A stretch of 64,000 nucleotides of DNA from NCBI RefSeq assembly GCF_026157105.1, contig NZ_JANPVQ010000001.1:985501-1049500 (forward strand). Direction: 5' to 3'. This document shows positions 26,647-34,752 of this stretch, piece by piece (within the stretch, counting starts at the first letter, position 1; every line of letters starts with the position of its first letter). The DNA comes from Sphingomicrobium marinum (GTDB taxonomy: Bacteria; Pseudomonadota; Alphaproteobacteria; Sphingomonadales; Sphingomonadaceae). Both the position numbers and the translations under genes were made by a program. The notes beneath the pieces are model-generated. The model was not told the DNA's origin. It ran no database searches and saw only the letters and a list, made by a program, of their open reading frames with translations.

Positions 26647-28098
26647 TTACCGCAGCGGCGGCTCGTCGAAGCTGCGCAGCTTGCGGCTGTGCAGGCCGTC
26701 ACCTTCATGGCGCAACTGCTCAAGCGTTTGAATGCCGATGCGCAGATGCTGGCTGATGGCGGTCTCGTAAAAGCTATTGGCCTGGCCGGGCAGCTTGAGT
26801 TCGCCGTGAAGCGGCTTGTCGGATACGCACAGCAAGGTGCCGTAGGGAACCCGGAAGCGATAGCCTTGCGCCGCGATGGTCGCGCTTTCCATGTCGATGC
26901 CGACGGCGCGGCTCTGGTTGAAGCGCAGCGCGCTGAGCGAATAGCGCAGCTCCCAGTTGCGATCGTCCGTGGTAACGACGGTGCCGGTGCGCAGGCGTTT
27001 TTTCAGCTCCTCTTCGCTTTCGCCGGTCACTTCGAGCGCCGAGCGGAACATCGCGGTCTGCACCTCGGCAATTGCCGGGATCGGAATTTCCTTGGGCAGC
27101 ACGTCGTCGAGGACATGATCGTCGCGCAAATAAGCGTGCGCGAGCACATAGTCGCCGATCGTCTGGCTGGGACGAAGACCGCCGCAATGGCCGATCATCA
27201 GCCAGGCTTCGGGGCGCAACACCGCGATATGGTCGCAGATCGTTTTCGCGTTGGAGGGGCCGACCCCAATATTGACCAGCGTGATGCCTTCATGATCGGC
27301 AGCGGTCAGGTGATAGGCGGGCATTTGGTGGCGGCGCCACGTGCCGGCGGCAATCTGCGCTTCGGCATCTTCCAGCTGGCTGCGGTCATAATATCCGCCG
27401 GGGACCGAAAAGCCGGTGAAGCGGCTGTCCGGCTTGCGCAGTTCGTCGATCGCCAGGCGGACGAACTCGTCGACATAGCGGACATAATTTGTGAACAGGA
27501 CGAAGCGCTGGAAATGATCCGCCGAGGTGCCCGAATAATGCTTGAGGCGCGCGAGGCTGAAATCGGTGCGCGCCGCATCGAACAATGCCAACGGGCGATC
27601 GGGGTTGAGCGCCAGGTCCCAAACTCCGTCGGCGACTTCATCGCCGATATGGACGAGCTCGGTCGACGGGAACCAGCGCGACAGTTCGGCGGTGGACAGT
27701 CCCTCGAGGTCAAGCTCGCCGCCATCGATCACGTAAGGATAGGGGATCTCGCTGTTCGAAGGGCCAACCTCGATGGTGATGTCATAGTCGGTGACGAGCG
27801 GGGTGAGCTGGTCCTTGAAATAACCGCGGAAAAGCTTGGGACGCGACACGCTGGTGGCGTAGGTGCCGGGCGAATTGAGGCGGGCGAAGGCGCGCGCTGG
27901 CGTCAGCGCGGGCGTTTCCGGATTGTAGTGGATGCGCAGCTCGGGATAGGCGAACGCACCCCCGCGCTTGGCTCTGGGCGCGGGGCGGGTGCCGTCCTTG
28001 GCGAAGGCCGCAAGGGCGGTACGAAGATTTTCTACGGATTTTTCGTAGAGAGCCTCGAGTTCATCAAGGAGGCCATCAATATCATTTGCATTTGTCAT
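26647..28098 (-). CDS. amn: AMP nucleosidase
   Basis: 483 residues from ATG 28098, matching E. coli Amn length. The N-terminal AMP nucleosidase domain is followed by a PNP/UDP-family catalytic domain with V-N-I-G-V-G-P-S-N-A, M-I-G-H-C-G-G-L and V-G-I-D-M-E-S-A-T. The last holds the substrate-binding Glu typical of nucleoside phosphorylase folds. It hydrolyses AMP to adenine and ribose-5-phosphate. With adenosine kinase, LOG and NupC nearby, AMP breakdown appears represented twice. A conserved linker L-S-R-W-F-P-S lies near residue 160. Confidence 0.95.
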   Translation of the reverse strand: MTNANDIDGLLDELEALYEKSVENLRTALAAFAKDGTRPAPRAKRGGAFAYPELRIHYNPETPALTPARAFARLNSPGTYATSVSRPKLFRGYFKDQLTPLVTDYDITIEVGPSNSEIPYPYVIDGGELDLEGLSTAELSRWFPSTELVHIGDEVADGVWDLALNPDRPLALFDAARTDFSLARLKHYSGTSADHFQRFVLFTNYVRYVDEFVRLAIDELRKPDSRFTGFSVPGGYYDRSQLEDAEAQIAAGTWRRHQMPAYHLTAADHEGITLVNIGVGPSNAKTICDHIAVLRPEAWLMIGHCGGLRPSQTIGDYVLAHAYLRDDHVLDDVLPKEIPIPAIAEVQTAMFRSALEVTGESEEELKKRLRTGTVVTTDDRNWELRYSLSALRFNQSRAVGIDMESATIAAQGYRFRVPYGTLLCVSDKPLHGELKLPGQANSFYETAISQHLRIGIQTLEQLRHEGDGLHSRKLRSFDEPPLR

Positions 28099-28160
28099 GC
28101 CGGCGCGCTGTGGCGGGTAATTGCGGCATTTGCAAGACTCGCGGGCCTGCAATGGACACA

Positions 28161-28190
28161 AAAAAGGGCGGCCCCGAGGGACCGCCCTGA
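28161..28190 (-). terminator. Rho-independent terminator after rpsI (possibly bidirectional)
   Basis: On the minus strand AGGGCGG pairs with CCGCCCT (7 bp, extendable by further G-C pairs) around a short loop, followed by a run of six T. It lies 25 bp beyond the rpsI stop. The plus strand reads ATTTT after the stem, weaker but possible. Confidence 0.8.
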
Positions 28191-28214
28191 TTTTGTTCGG
28201 CGTCGCTCTGAAGC

Positions 28215-28823
28215 TTAGCGCTTCGAGAACTGGAAGCTACGACGTGCCTTCGCCTTACCGTATTTCTTACGCTCGACCACGCGGCTGTCGCGGGTGAGGA
28301 AGCCGGCACGCTTGACCGTCGTGCGCAGCGCCGGCTCGTAGCGGGTCAGCGCCTGGGCGATGCCGTGTAGCACCGCGCCGGCCTGGCCCGACAAGCCGCC
28401 GCCCTTGACGGTGGCGATCACGTCATACTGGCCAACGCGATCGGTGATCGTGAAAGGCTGGTTGATGACGAGACGCTGCGTCGGACGCGCAAAATACTTG
28501 GTCTGGTCGCGGCCGTTGACCACGATCTTGCCCTTGCCCGGCTTGAGCCAGACGCGCGCAACGGCGTCCTTGCGACGACCGGTCGCATAAGCGCGGCCAT
28601 GCTCGTCGAGCTCCTGCTCGCGCAGCGGAGCTTCTTCGACGACAACCGTGTCGGCGGTCTCGGCAGCGGCTTCGGCGGCAGGTGCTTCTTCGGTCTTCGT
28701 TTCCGCCTTGTCCTCGGTCTTGGCTTCCGTCGTCGCGGCAGCCTTCTTTTCCTCGGTCTTGGCTTCTTCGTTCTGCTTGGTCAGATCGCCAAGATCGGCG
28801 AGACCCTTCTTTTCGTCGGCCAT
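28215..28823 (-). CDS. rpsI: 30S ribosomal protein S9 with long N-terminal extension
   Basis: 202 residues, against about 130 for a standard S9. Residues 75-202 are a normal S9: [13 protein letters not shown] near the start and the C-terminal tail [16 protein letters not shown] that reaches the P-site. Residues 1-70 are a low-complexity acidic region rich in A, E, K and T. Its ATG lies one base after the rplM stop, and an alternative start within the extension is not obvious. Similar extensions occur in some alphaproteobacteria. Followed by a good terminator. Confidence 0.97.
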   Translation of the reverse strand: MADEKKGLADLGDLTKQNEEAKTEEKKAAATTEAKTEDKAETKTEEAPAAEAAAETADTVVVEEAPLREQELDEHGRAYATGRRKDAVARVWLKPGKGKIVVNGRDQTKYFARPTQRLVINQPFTITDRVGQYDVIATVKGGGLSGQAGAVLHGIAQALTRYEPALRTTVKRAGFLTRDSRVVERKKYGKAKARRSFQFSKR

Positions 28824-28824
28824 G

Positions 28825-29304
28825 TTATGCGCCCACCTTGTTCTTGCGGTTCATCGAGGCAACGTCGAGCACTTCCGGGTTCTGGCCGGCGTGCGGGTGA
28901 TCAGTGCCATTGTAGAGGTGCAGGTTCTTCATCACTGCGCGGCCGAGCGGGCCCCGCGGAACCATGTTCTTCACGGCCTTTTCAAGCACGCGGTGCGGGT
29001 GCGCGCCTTCAAGGATACGCTCGGGCGTGGTTTCCTTGATGCCGCCCGGGTGACCGGTGTGCTTGTAATAGATCTTCTTCTGCGCCTTGTTCGACGTGAA
29101 GCGGACCTTGTCGGCGTTGATGACCACCACGTGGTCGCCATTGTCGACGTGCGGCGTGAAGCTGGCTTTGTGCTTGCCGCGAATAAGGTTGGCGATGATC
29201 ACCGCAACGCGGCCCACCACCAGGTTTTCGGCATCGATAAGATGCCATTTCTTTTCGACCTCGTGCGGCTTGGCCGGCTTGGTCTGTTTCATCAGCGCCT
29301 TCAT
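28825..29304 (-). CDS. rplM: 50S ribosomal protein L13
   Basis: 159 residues from ATG 29304, with CAGGAGAT as ribosome site. The motif [18 protein letters not shown] and the segment [12 protein letters not shown] identify L13. [12 protein letters not shown] follows in the C-terminal half. First gene of the standard rplM-rpsI operon, with a promoter candidate 65-95 bp upstream. Confidence 0.98.
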   Translation of the reverse strand: MKALMKQTKPAKPHEVEKKWHLIDAENLVVGRVAVIIANLIRGKHKASFTPHVDNGDHVVVINADKVRFTSNKAQKKIYYKHTGHPGGIKETTPERILEGAHPHRVLEKAVKNMVPRGPLGRAVMKNLHLYNGTDHPHAGQNPEVLDVASMNRKNKVGA

Positions 29305-29368
29305 GGCCTGATCTCCTGCGTTCTCAAAAATGAATGGAGCGCCGCCCAAAGGCCGCGCCGTCGGCGGG

Positions 29369-29398
29369 CCTAATGACGGGGAGGCGGCGATGAGTCAA
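29369..29398 (-). promoter_or_regulatory. Candidate sigma70 promoter for rplM-rpsI
   Basis: On the minus strand TTGACT (29398-29393) and ATTAGG (29374-29369) are separated by 18 bases. The -35 box is near perfect; the -10 box is weak, as is common in GC-rich alphaproteobacteria. Confidence 0.45.
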
Positions 29399-29465
29399 GC
29401 AAATCTGCGGGGTTGCTGACGGGTATCATTTTACCGGGCGATGTCCGACGAAGCGAATTACGCGG

Positions 29466-29786
29466 CTATTTCCGACCGGTTTCCGCCTCTATCCAATCGC
29501 CATAGGCGGCGGGAAGTCGTTCGATCGGCCAAAGCGTAATGGCGGGGTTGTCGTAGCTGTGAAGTTCGGTGACGTGCATGATCAGTGCATCGGCCTTGGC
29601 CTGCGTAGTCTTCGCGAGCATCGGCACTTCGCTTCCGCTCTCGATCTTGCCCTCCCAGCGATAGATACTTTGGCAGGGGGCCAGGATATTGACGCACGCG
29701 GCAAGGCGCTCCTCGACCAAGGCTGCCGCGATGCTCTCGGCTTCGGACTGGCTGCCGCAGACGATATAGGCGGTGAGCGCGGTCAT
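29466..29786 (-). CDS. cutA: Divalent cation tolerance protein CutA
   Basis: 106 residues from ATG 29786. The trimeric PII-like fold is recognisable from L-V-E-E-R-L-A-A-C-V-N-I, S-I-Y-R-W-E-G-K-I and H-S-Y-D-N-P-A-I. CutA1 proteins are cytosolic trimers linked to copper and divalent cation tolerance, though their biochemical role is still unclear. The start overlaps the ctaA stop by ATGA, suggesting coupled translation; a link to copper supply for cytochrome oxidase is an attractive but unproven reading. Confidence 0.93.
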   Translation of the reverse strand: MTALTAYIVCGSQSEAESIAAALVEERLAACVNILAPCQSIYRWEGKIESGSEVPMLAKTTQAKADALIMHVTELHSYDNPAITLWPIERLPAAYGDWIEAETGRK

Positions 29787-30844
29787 GCGCGGCTTCCCAG
29801 AACGTGTGCACCCCAGGCAAGGCTGGCCACAAGTAGCGCGCCGACCGCTTGGTGGCTGGCGGCGAGCACGATGTTCATGCCGCTCCATACGGTGCCGATG
29901 CCGAGCAGGACCTGCAGGCCAAGTGTCGCGTGCAACGCCATCGAGGCGCGGCGATCGAGCGGTTTCACCCTGATCGCCATGACGACCAGCGCCGCCGCGG
30001 CGACCCACGCCCACCAGCGGTGGAGGAAGTGAATCAGGAAGGGGTCATGGGTCAGCGTGTAGAGCCAGTCGCCCGTGCTACCTACCGCGTTGGCAGGGTA
30101 AAACTGACCCAGTATCAGCGGCCATTCGCGCGTCACATAGCCTGCATCGAGCCCTGCCACCCATGCACCGAGCAGGAGCTGCACGAACAGGACAAGACTG
30201 ACGCCGACCGCGAGCGGCGTCAGCCGCGCCGCGACATTCTGACCCGTCCTCGCAAGCCGCTTGAGATCGAGTGCGGTCCAGACAAGCCCGGCGAGAATAA
30301 AGAGCGCGGTGAGCAAATGCGCCGACAGTCGGAAGTGCGATACGTCGGTGCGATCGACCAACCCCGACTGCACCATGTACCAGCCCAGCGCGCCCTGACT
30401 GCCGCCGAGCAGGAACAGCGCCCACAAGCGCCAGCCATAGCCCCTCGGGATGGCGCGGCGCAGCGCGAACCACGCGAAGGGCAGGGCAAAGGCAACGCCG
30501 ACCATGCGGCCAAGGAAGCGGTGGAACCACTCCCAGAAATAGATGAACTTGAATTGGGCGAGGTCCATGCCCGCAGGGCCGTTGATCTCTATATATTCGG
30601 GTGTCTGTCGGTATAGCGCGAATTCGCTCTCCCACTTGGCATCGGTCAGCGGGGGCAGCGTGCCGGTGATGAGATCCCAGCGGGTGATCGACAGCCCGCT
30701 TTCGGTGAGGCGGGTAATGCCGCCCACCACGACCATGACGAACACGAGCCCCGCTACAATAAGCAGCCAGAGGGCGATCGCGTTGGGTCGGGATTTGTCG
30801 GTAAGGGCACCCTCCGGCGCCGCCTGCATCGTCATCTCGGTCAT
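29783..30844 (-). CDS. ctaA: Heme A synthase (COX15/CtaA, alphaproteobacterial type)
   Basis: 353 residues from ATG 30844, with eight hydrophobic helices. The heme-ligand histidines lie in W-E-W-F-H-R-F-L-G-R, R-L-S-A-H-L-L, F-L-H-R-W-W-A-W and A-S-H-Q-A-V-G. V-G-G-I-T-R-L-T-E-S-G-L-S and the longer periplasmic loop mark the COX15-like class. It oxidises the methyl of heme O to heme A for cytochrome aa3 oxidase in the inner membrane. Coupled by ATGA to cutA; no other cta genes are in the window. Confidence 0.95.
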   Translation of the reverse strand: MTEMTMQAAPEGALTDKSRPNAIALWLLIVAGLVFVMVVVGGITRLTESGLSITRWDLITGTLPPLTDAKWESEFALYRQTPEYIEINGPAGMDLAQFKFIYFWEWFHRFLGRMVGVAFALPFAWFALRRAIPRGYGWRLWALFLLGGSQGALGWYMVQSGLVDRTDVSHFRLSAHLLTALFILAGLVWTALDLKRLARTGQNVAARLTPLAVGVSLVLFVQLLLGAWVAGLDAGYVTREWPLILGQFYPANAVGSTGDWLYTLTHDPFLIHFLHRWWAWVAAAALVVMAIRVKPLDRRASMALHATLGLQVLLGIGTVWSGMNIVLAASHQAVGALLVASLAWGAHVLGSRA

Positions 30845-30918
30845 GGTGGGCGCGATATGGCGCTTTTCGGACGCGGAATAAAGGGGACGAAAGGGCAGGA
30901 TTTTTCGCCGATGTGATG

Positions 30919-30948
30919 TTGTCACAGCGCGTATGTTATATTATATCG
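30919..30948 (+). promoter_or_regulatory. Promoter of merC-zur with overlapping Zur-box-like operator
   Basis: TTGTCA at 30919-30924 and TATATC at 30942-30947 are 17 bases apart. The -10 region overlaps TGTTATA-T-TATATCG at 30934-30948. Its left arm is identical to the E. coli Zur box half-site TGTTATA, and the right arm matches 5 of 7 bases of its complement. The predicted transcript start would lie almost on the merC ATG at 30957. The downstream genes include a Zur-like regulator, so autoregulation by zinc is likely. Confidence 0.55.
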
Positions 30949-30956
30949 CACCCCAG

Positions 30957-31328
30957 ATGACGAATTTCAGCATCTCGACTCGGCAATTCGACCGTTTCGG
31001 CATGGGCCTCTCGGGCCTGTGCCTGGTGCATTGTGTCGCCACCACGGTGCTGTTTGCGACGCTGGCGAGCGCGGGCGGCTTGCTCGGATCGCCCCTCATC
31101 CATGAAGTTGGCCTGTTCATCGCGATGGTCATCGGCGCCTATGCGCTGGTCGATGGTATCTTCGAACACGGCTACATGATGCCGTCGGGCGTAGGCGGGT
31201 TCGGGCTCGGCATGATGGCCGGCGCGACCGAACTTGGTCACAATGGCGGAAGCGCGATCGTCGCGACGATGGTAGGCGTGGGCCTGCTGGCGCTGGGGCA
31301 TCGCCTGAACGAACTGGCCCGCGATTAG
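30957..31328 (+). CDS. MerC-domain membrane protein
   Basis: 123 residues from ATG 30957. An ATG at 30933 would lie inside the promoter -10/operator and is rejected. The first helix carries L-C-L-V-H-C, the Cys/His metal-handling motif of MerC-type proteins; four hydrophobic helices are visible. MerC was described as a mercuric ion transporter, but chromosomal homologues beside Fur/Zur regulators more probably handle zinc (inference from context). It lies 39 bp before zur under a Zur-box-like site. Confidence 0.8.
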   Translation: MTNFSISTRQFDRFGMGLSGLCLVHCVATTVLFATLASAGGLLGSPLIHEVGLFIAMVIGAYALVDGIFEHGYMMPSGVGGFGLGMMAGATELGHNGGSAIVATMVGVGLLALGHRLNELARD

Positions 31329-31367
31329 CTTGCCCCGCGCCGACCGCTCGCTTATTTAGGGCACACC

Positions 31368-31829
31368 ATGGCACAGCATCATCACCATCACGCCAAAGGC
31401 CCCGACCTGAAGGACGCCGCGCGCGTCCAGATGATCGATGACGGCCACCAATGGACCGAAATGCGTGAAAGCGTATTCGATGCACTGGCGACGTTCGACC
31501 AACCGGCATCGGCCTATGACATCGCCGAGAAAGTCAGCCAGGCGCGCGGCAAGCGCGTTGCCGCCAACAGCGTCTATCGGATTCTCGACCTGTTCGTAGG
31601 GTCGAACGTGGCGCGGCGTGTGGAAAGCGCAAATGCCTATGTCGCCAATGAACATCCCGGCTGCCTGCACGACTGCATTTTCCTGATCTGCGACGATTGC
31701 GGGAAAGCGACCCATATCGACAATGACAAGATCGCTGGCGGCGTTCGCCATGCTGCCGAAGGCGCGGGCTTCAAGCCCCAGCGCCCTGTCATTGAAGTCC
31801 GCGGCCAGTGCGGCGACTGCGCGGAGTAG
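31368..31829 (+). CDS. zur: Zinc uptake regulator Zur (Fur family) with His-rich N-terminus
   Basis: 153 residues. A winged-helix part (A-Y-D-I-A-E-K-V, N-S-V-Y-R-I-L-D) is followed by V-E-S-A-N-A-Y-V and two Cys pairs, C-D-D-C and C-G-D-C, forming the structural zinc site of Zur/Fur. V-I-E-V-R-G-Q-C matches E. coli Zur better than Fur. The protein begins M-A-Q followed by five His, an unusual natural His tract that might bind zinc. It represses zinc uptake genes when zinc-loaded. The candidate Zur box upstream of merC suggests that it controls its own operon. Confidence 0.88.
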   Translation: MAQHHHHHAKGPDLKDAARVQMIDDGHQWTEMRESVFDALATFDQPASAYDIAEKVSQARGKRVAANSVYRILDLFVGSNVARRVESANAYVANEHPGCLHDCIFLICDDCGKATHIDNDKIAGGVRHAAEGAGFKPQRPVIEVRGQCGDCAE

Positions 31830-31856
31830 ACAGGCACTCTTCCTAGACAGAAAAAT

Positions 31857-31889
31857 GGCGGCCCGTCCTCTTGTAGGGGACGGACCGCC
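31857..31889. terminator. Long hairpin after zur, candidate terminator
   Basis: GGCGGCCCGTCC pairs with GGACGGACCGCC (11 of 12 pairs) around a 9-base loop, starting 27 bp after the zur stop. It is preceded by AAAAAT and followed by AAAT, so the T-run exists only on the minus strand. It probably ends merC-zur transcription or blocks readthrough from the right. The rest of 31890-32063 shows nothing else. Confidence 0.5.
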
Positions 31890-32063
31890 AAATGTGGCCG
31901 GACGCGGAGAGAGTGGGAAGCGCCCGGCCGGGGGGATCATTTTGCGCGTCGTGCCGCCGGCAACACCTTCGCCATCCTCGGCAAGGGCAAGATGGTCACG
32001 CCTACCTTTTGTTCAAGAGTTCCGAACAAGAAAATTTTTGAAAAGTGCGTCGATCGCTCTTAA

Positions 32064-32402
32064 ATGGCTCGAATGACGCATTTTGCGCACCCAAACCTGG
32101 ATGACGTTCCGCTGGCAGCTGTCTTGCATGCCTTGGCCGAACCGGCACGGCTGAAGATGATCGAGCGGCTCGACGCGGATCACAAGGCGGGCGGCGACGG
32201 GCTGTCGTGCGGCGCGGGCGCGTGCGAGGGCATGCCGCGCGCCACGATCTCCAACCATTTCTCGGTGCTGCGCGCCGCCGGGCTGGTCGAAGGCCGAAAG
32301 CAAGGCGTCGCGGTCATCCATCGCCTGCGCCGAGACGAGGTGGACAAGCGCTTTCCCGGGCTGCTCGATGCGGTACTATCGGCCGACGAGGTAGCCGCCT
32401 AG
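32064..32402 (+). CDS. ArsR-family winged-helix regulator
   Basis: 112 residues. The helix-turn-helix reads M-P-R-A-T-I-S-N-H-F-S-V-L-R-A-A-G-L-V-E, preceded by A-L-A-E-P-A-R-L-K-M-I. The loop before the recognition helix holds L-S-C-G-A-G-A-C, two Cys that could bind a metal or sense redox, but not the classic E-L-C-V-C-D-L of ArsR. The target is unknown. Its stop shares CTAG with the convergent oxidoreductase gene. Confidence 0.85.
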   Translation: MARMTHFAHPNLDDVPLAAVLHALAEPARLKMIERLDADHKAGGDGLSCGAGACEGMPRATISNHFSVLRAAGLVEGRKQGVAVIHRLRRDEVDKRFPGLLDAVLSADEVAA

Positions 32403-33520
32403 GCGGCGCGCGCGAACGCGGGCCGGTCTTTGCGTCCGCTCATGCTGTGACGCAGGCCAAGACGCGCAAAATCCCATTCGAAATTTTCGAGGCTGAGGAG
32501 GCCGCTGCACGGCAACGCGCCGGGCGGTGGTCGCTTGGCGTCGCGCCAGCGTCGGACCAGCAGCAGGGCGGCGATGATCGGGACGTTGGGACCTTGATTT
32601 GCATCGGCGTGCAGCATCCATTCGCGTGACACGGGATCGCCGTCACGGTCGATGCCGGATGCACGGACGACCATCGCGCCCTTGTCCGAACCGAAGGCAC
32701 GGAAGCGCTCGGCGATGGCGAGCATCGGGCCCGCTAGCGGGCGTAGTGATTTTATCCAGCCCCACCACACCGGCAGGCTCATCAGCCACAGGCCGACGTG
32801 AAGCAGCGGCAATTCCAGCCCCGCGAAAAACTGCGCAGATCGGCGGGGGCGATAGCGCCGCACCAGCAAATCCTGCTCGGGAGTATCACAAATGCTTGCC
32901 CAGCGTTTTCCCGCCGGGCCGCAATCGACGCGATGCAGGTCGCCCCATCCGGGGAGCGATTGCCACTTGGAGTCTTTGAGGACGCGCACGGGCTGGCCGA
33001 CATATGACAGGATCGCATCAACGACCGAGCGGCCGCGCGGTGCGCGATTGCCCGGAAAAATGCCGATCCATAGGTCGTCGATGGCGTGCCAGCCGCGCAC
33101 CATTTCGTCGACCGCCGCATGGCTGAGTGCGGGAATGCTACTGGCGCCCGCGATGGCGCGCACACCCTTTCGCTTGGCGATTTCGTCCCAGCGCTGTTCG
33201 AAGCCGACGACCCAGTCGCGGCCGTCAGCAAGGTCGATATAATCGACGCCCACAGCAATGGCGGCCTCCAGAAGTGCGCTGTCGCTGCCCTGGAAAGGGC
33301 CGGCGCAGTCGATCAAAAGATCAATGCCCGCAAGATCGTCGGGCTTGGGCTCTTTGCGATCGAGCAGGCTGACGTCGCCGCCAATTTCCTTCGCCAGTCT
33401 TTCCAATGGCGCGGAAAGGCGCCCGCCAAGGTGCAACCGTACATCGCGCTCTTGCGCGGCAAGGCGCGCTAGGCGGGAGCCGAAAACGCCGCTGGCGCCG
33501 ACAATCAGGACATCAAGCAT
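32399..33520 (-). CDS. Saccharopine dehydrogenase-like oxidoreductase
   Basis: 373 residues from ATG 33520. The N-terminal Rossmann motif reads V-L-I-V-G-A-S-G-V-F-G-S-R-L-A. It continues with D-C-A-G-P-F and Y-I-D-L-A-D-G, as in the saccharopine dehydrogenase/trans-acting enoyl reductase group. Hydrophobic helices near residues 235-265 suggest membrane association. Its start overlaps the end of the DUF4166 gene by 8 bp; the two families are often neighbours. Lysine metabolism is not supported by context, and the substrate is unknown. Confidence 0.8.
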   Translation of the reverse strand: MLDVLIVGASGVFGSRLARLAAQERDVRLHLGGRLSAPLERLAKEIGGDVSLLDRKEPKPDDLAGIDLLIDCAGPFQGSDSALLEAAIAVGVDYIDLADGRDWVVGFEQRWDEIAKRKGVRAIAGASSIPALSHAAVDEMVRGWHAIDDLWIGIFPGNRAPRGRSVVDAILSYVGQPVRVLKDSKWQSLPGWGDLHRVDCGPAGKRWASICDTPEQDLLVRRYRPRRSAQFFAGLELPLLHVGLWLMSLPVWWGWIKSLRPLAGPMLAIAERFRAFGSDKGAMVVRASGIDRDGDPVSREWMLHADANQGPNVPIIAALLLVRRWRDAKRPPPGALPCSGLLSLENFEWDFARLGLRHSMSGRKDRPAFARAA

Positions 33521-34172
33521 CGCAAAACTCCGCCCGTTGGTAGACCAGTTCGCCAAACAATCTGTGGCGCACGGCGAGGACGAACTCGAACCGCCCGCCG
33601 CCAAGATCGCGATGCACGACCACGCACATGCCGGGCACCATCCAGCGCGGGAGCGGGCAGCGCTTGCCAAACAGCGAAATAAAATAGTCCTGCGCCACGA
33701 AGCGCAGCCCGTCGGGCATGACCTCGATGTCCAGTGCCATCGCGATCCCGCCGCCAATATATTCCTCAAGCCCGCTTTTGCCGGCGAAGCGCTTGGCGGA
33801 CTGGATCAGCTGAGGCTTGGCCCGGCGACGGCCATAAAGGCGGTTCCAATATTGGCCCTTGCCTTGCCGGTCCTCGCTAACGGCGACGAGCGCCTCGATG
33901 TCCTCTTCTGCGGATAGAGGTAGGGGTGCGCCCACGGGACGGAGCAGTTGGGCAAGCAGCCAGCCAAGGCGCGACAGTCGGCATTCCACCACCTTGCCCC
34001 GGTAAAGAGCGACCGCGCCGCCTGCGAGCCGCTTGCCAAACCGGGCGCGCACGGCAGCAGGAAGACGAGCCCATTTGTCGTTGCCGATCAGGCGACGGAA
34101 GCGGGGATCCAGCAGCGGCGCGGGTTCCCGCCTGTGTTCCTGAAGCTCCAGTTTTTCTGCCGCATATGCCAT
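33513..34172 (-). CDS. DUF4166 domain protein
   Basis: 219 residues. It opens with a short charged leader, then L-L-D-P-R-F-R-R-L-I-G and W-A-R-L-P-A-A-V-R-A-R-F. The core has G-Q-Y-W-N-R-L-Y and the C-terminal beta-rich segment with M-V-P-G-M-C-V-V-V-H-R-D, as in DUF4166 proteins. There is no known activity. It is coupled to the dehydrogenase-like gene (8-bp overlap) and follows the GbsR-type regulator by 23 bp, so the three form one operon. Confidence 0.75.
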   Translation of the reverse strand: MAYAAEKLELQEHRREPAPLLDPRFRRLIGNDKWARLPAAVRARFGKRLAGGAVALYRGKVVECRLSRLGWLLAQLLRPVGAPLPLSAEEDIEALVAVSEDRQGKGQYWNRLYGRRRAKPQLIQSAKRFAGKSGLEEYIGGGIAMALDIEVMPDGLRFVAQDYFISLFGKRCPLPRWMVPGMCVVVHRDLGGGRFEFVLAVRHRLFGELVYQRAEFCDA

Positions 34173-34195
34173 TTTGTTTCCCCTTTAAATGGCGG

Positions 34196-34735
34196 CTATT
34201 CCTTCTTGCCCGGCAGGAAGCGCGTGACCTTCCCGCCCATCTTGATGAACGCCATGAGAGTCGATTTGGGCAGGCGCATCATTTCGTCATGCCAGCGGCT
34301 CATTGTGGTTACGAAGTCGAGCATCGCAACGAGGCGTTGCCGGGCGACCGGGCTGACTAACGGGTCGTCGGCGGCTTCCGACGAACAAGCGCGCAACGCT
34401 GCCTCGGCCGGATCAATCTCCCGCTGCTTGCGCCCCTTGGCGATGCGGGTGACCATCTCCCAGATGTCGGTCTCGGCAACGAAATGATCGCGCCGGTCGC
34501 CCGCGATGGGGACGCGGCTGATCAGCTGCCAATTTAGCAGTTCCTTGATTGAGTTGGAAACGTTGGAACGGGCAAGCCCAAGCAGGTCGGCAATCTCGTC
34601 CGCGGGCAACGGCTTTTCGCTCAGGTAGAGTAGCGCCTGGATCTGTGCGACCGACCGGTTGACGCCCCACTGGCCACCAAGATCACCCCAATGAAGAATG
34701 AAGCGCATAACTGAAGGAGGAAGGGGCTTATTCAT
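34196..34735 (-). CDS. GbsR/MarR-type transcriptional regulator
   Basis: 179 residues. The winged helix reads L-P-A-D-E-I-A-D-L-L-G-L-A-R-S-N-V-S-N-S-I-K, preceded by W-G-V-N-R-S-V-A-Q-I-Q-A-L-L-Y-L-S, matching the GbsR branch of MarR regulators. The C-terminal helix region differs from choline-sensing GbsR, so the ligand is open. First gene of the operon; two overlapping palindromes lie 20-40 bp upstream of its start and are probable binding sites for the protein itself. Confidence 0.85.
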   Translation of the reverse strand: MNKPLPPSVMRFILHWGDLGGQWGVNRSVAQIQALLYLSEKPLPADEIADLLGLARSNVSNSIKELLNWQLISRVPIAGDRRDHFVAETDIWEMVTRIAKGRKQREIDPAEAALRACSSEAADDPLVSPVARQRLVAMLDFVTTMSRWHDEMMRLPKSTLMAFIKMGGKVTRFLPGKKE

Positions 34736-34752
34736 ATTCGAGACTTACGTTT

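Noticed and set aside
30933-31328. Longer merC reading from ATG 30933
   Set aside because: That start falls inside the promoter -10/Zur-box overlap and adds eight residues without family support. The ATG at 30957 fits better.
32399-33520. Lysine biosynthesis/degradation role for the saccharopine-dehydrogenase-like gene
   Set aside because: Membrane-like helices, the DUF4166 partner and the absence of lysine genes make a lysine role unsupported.
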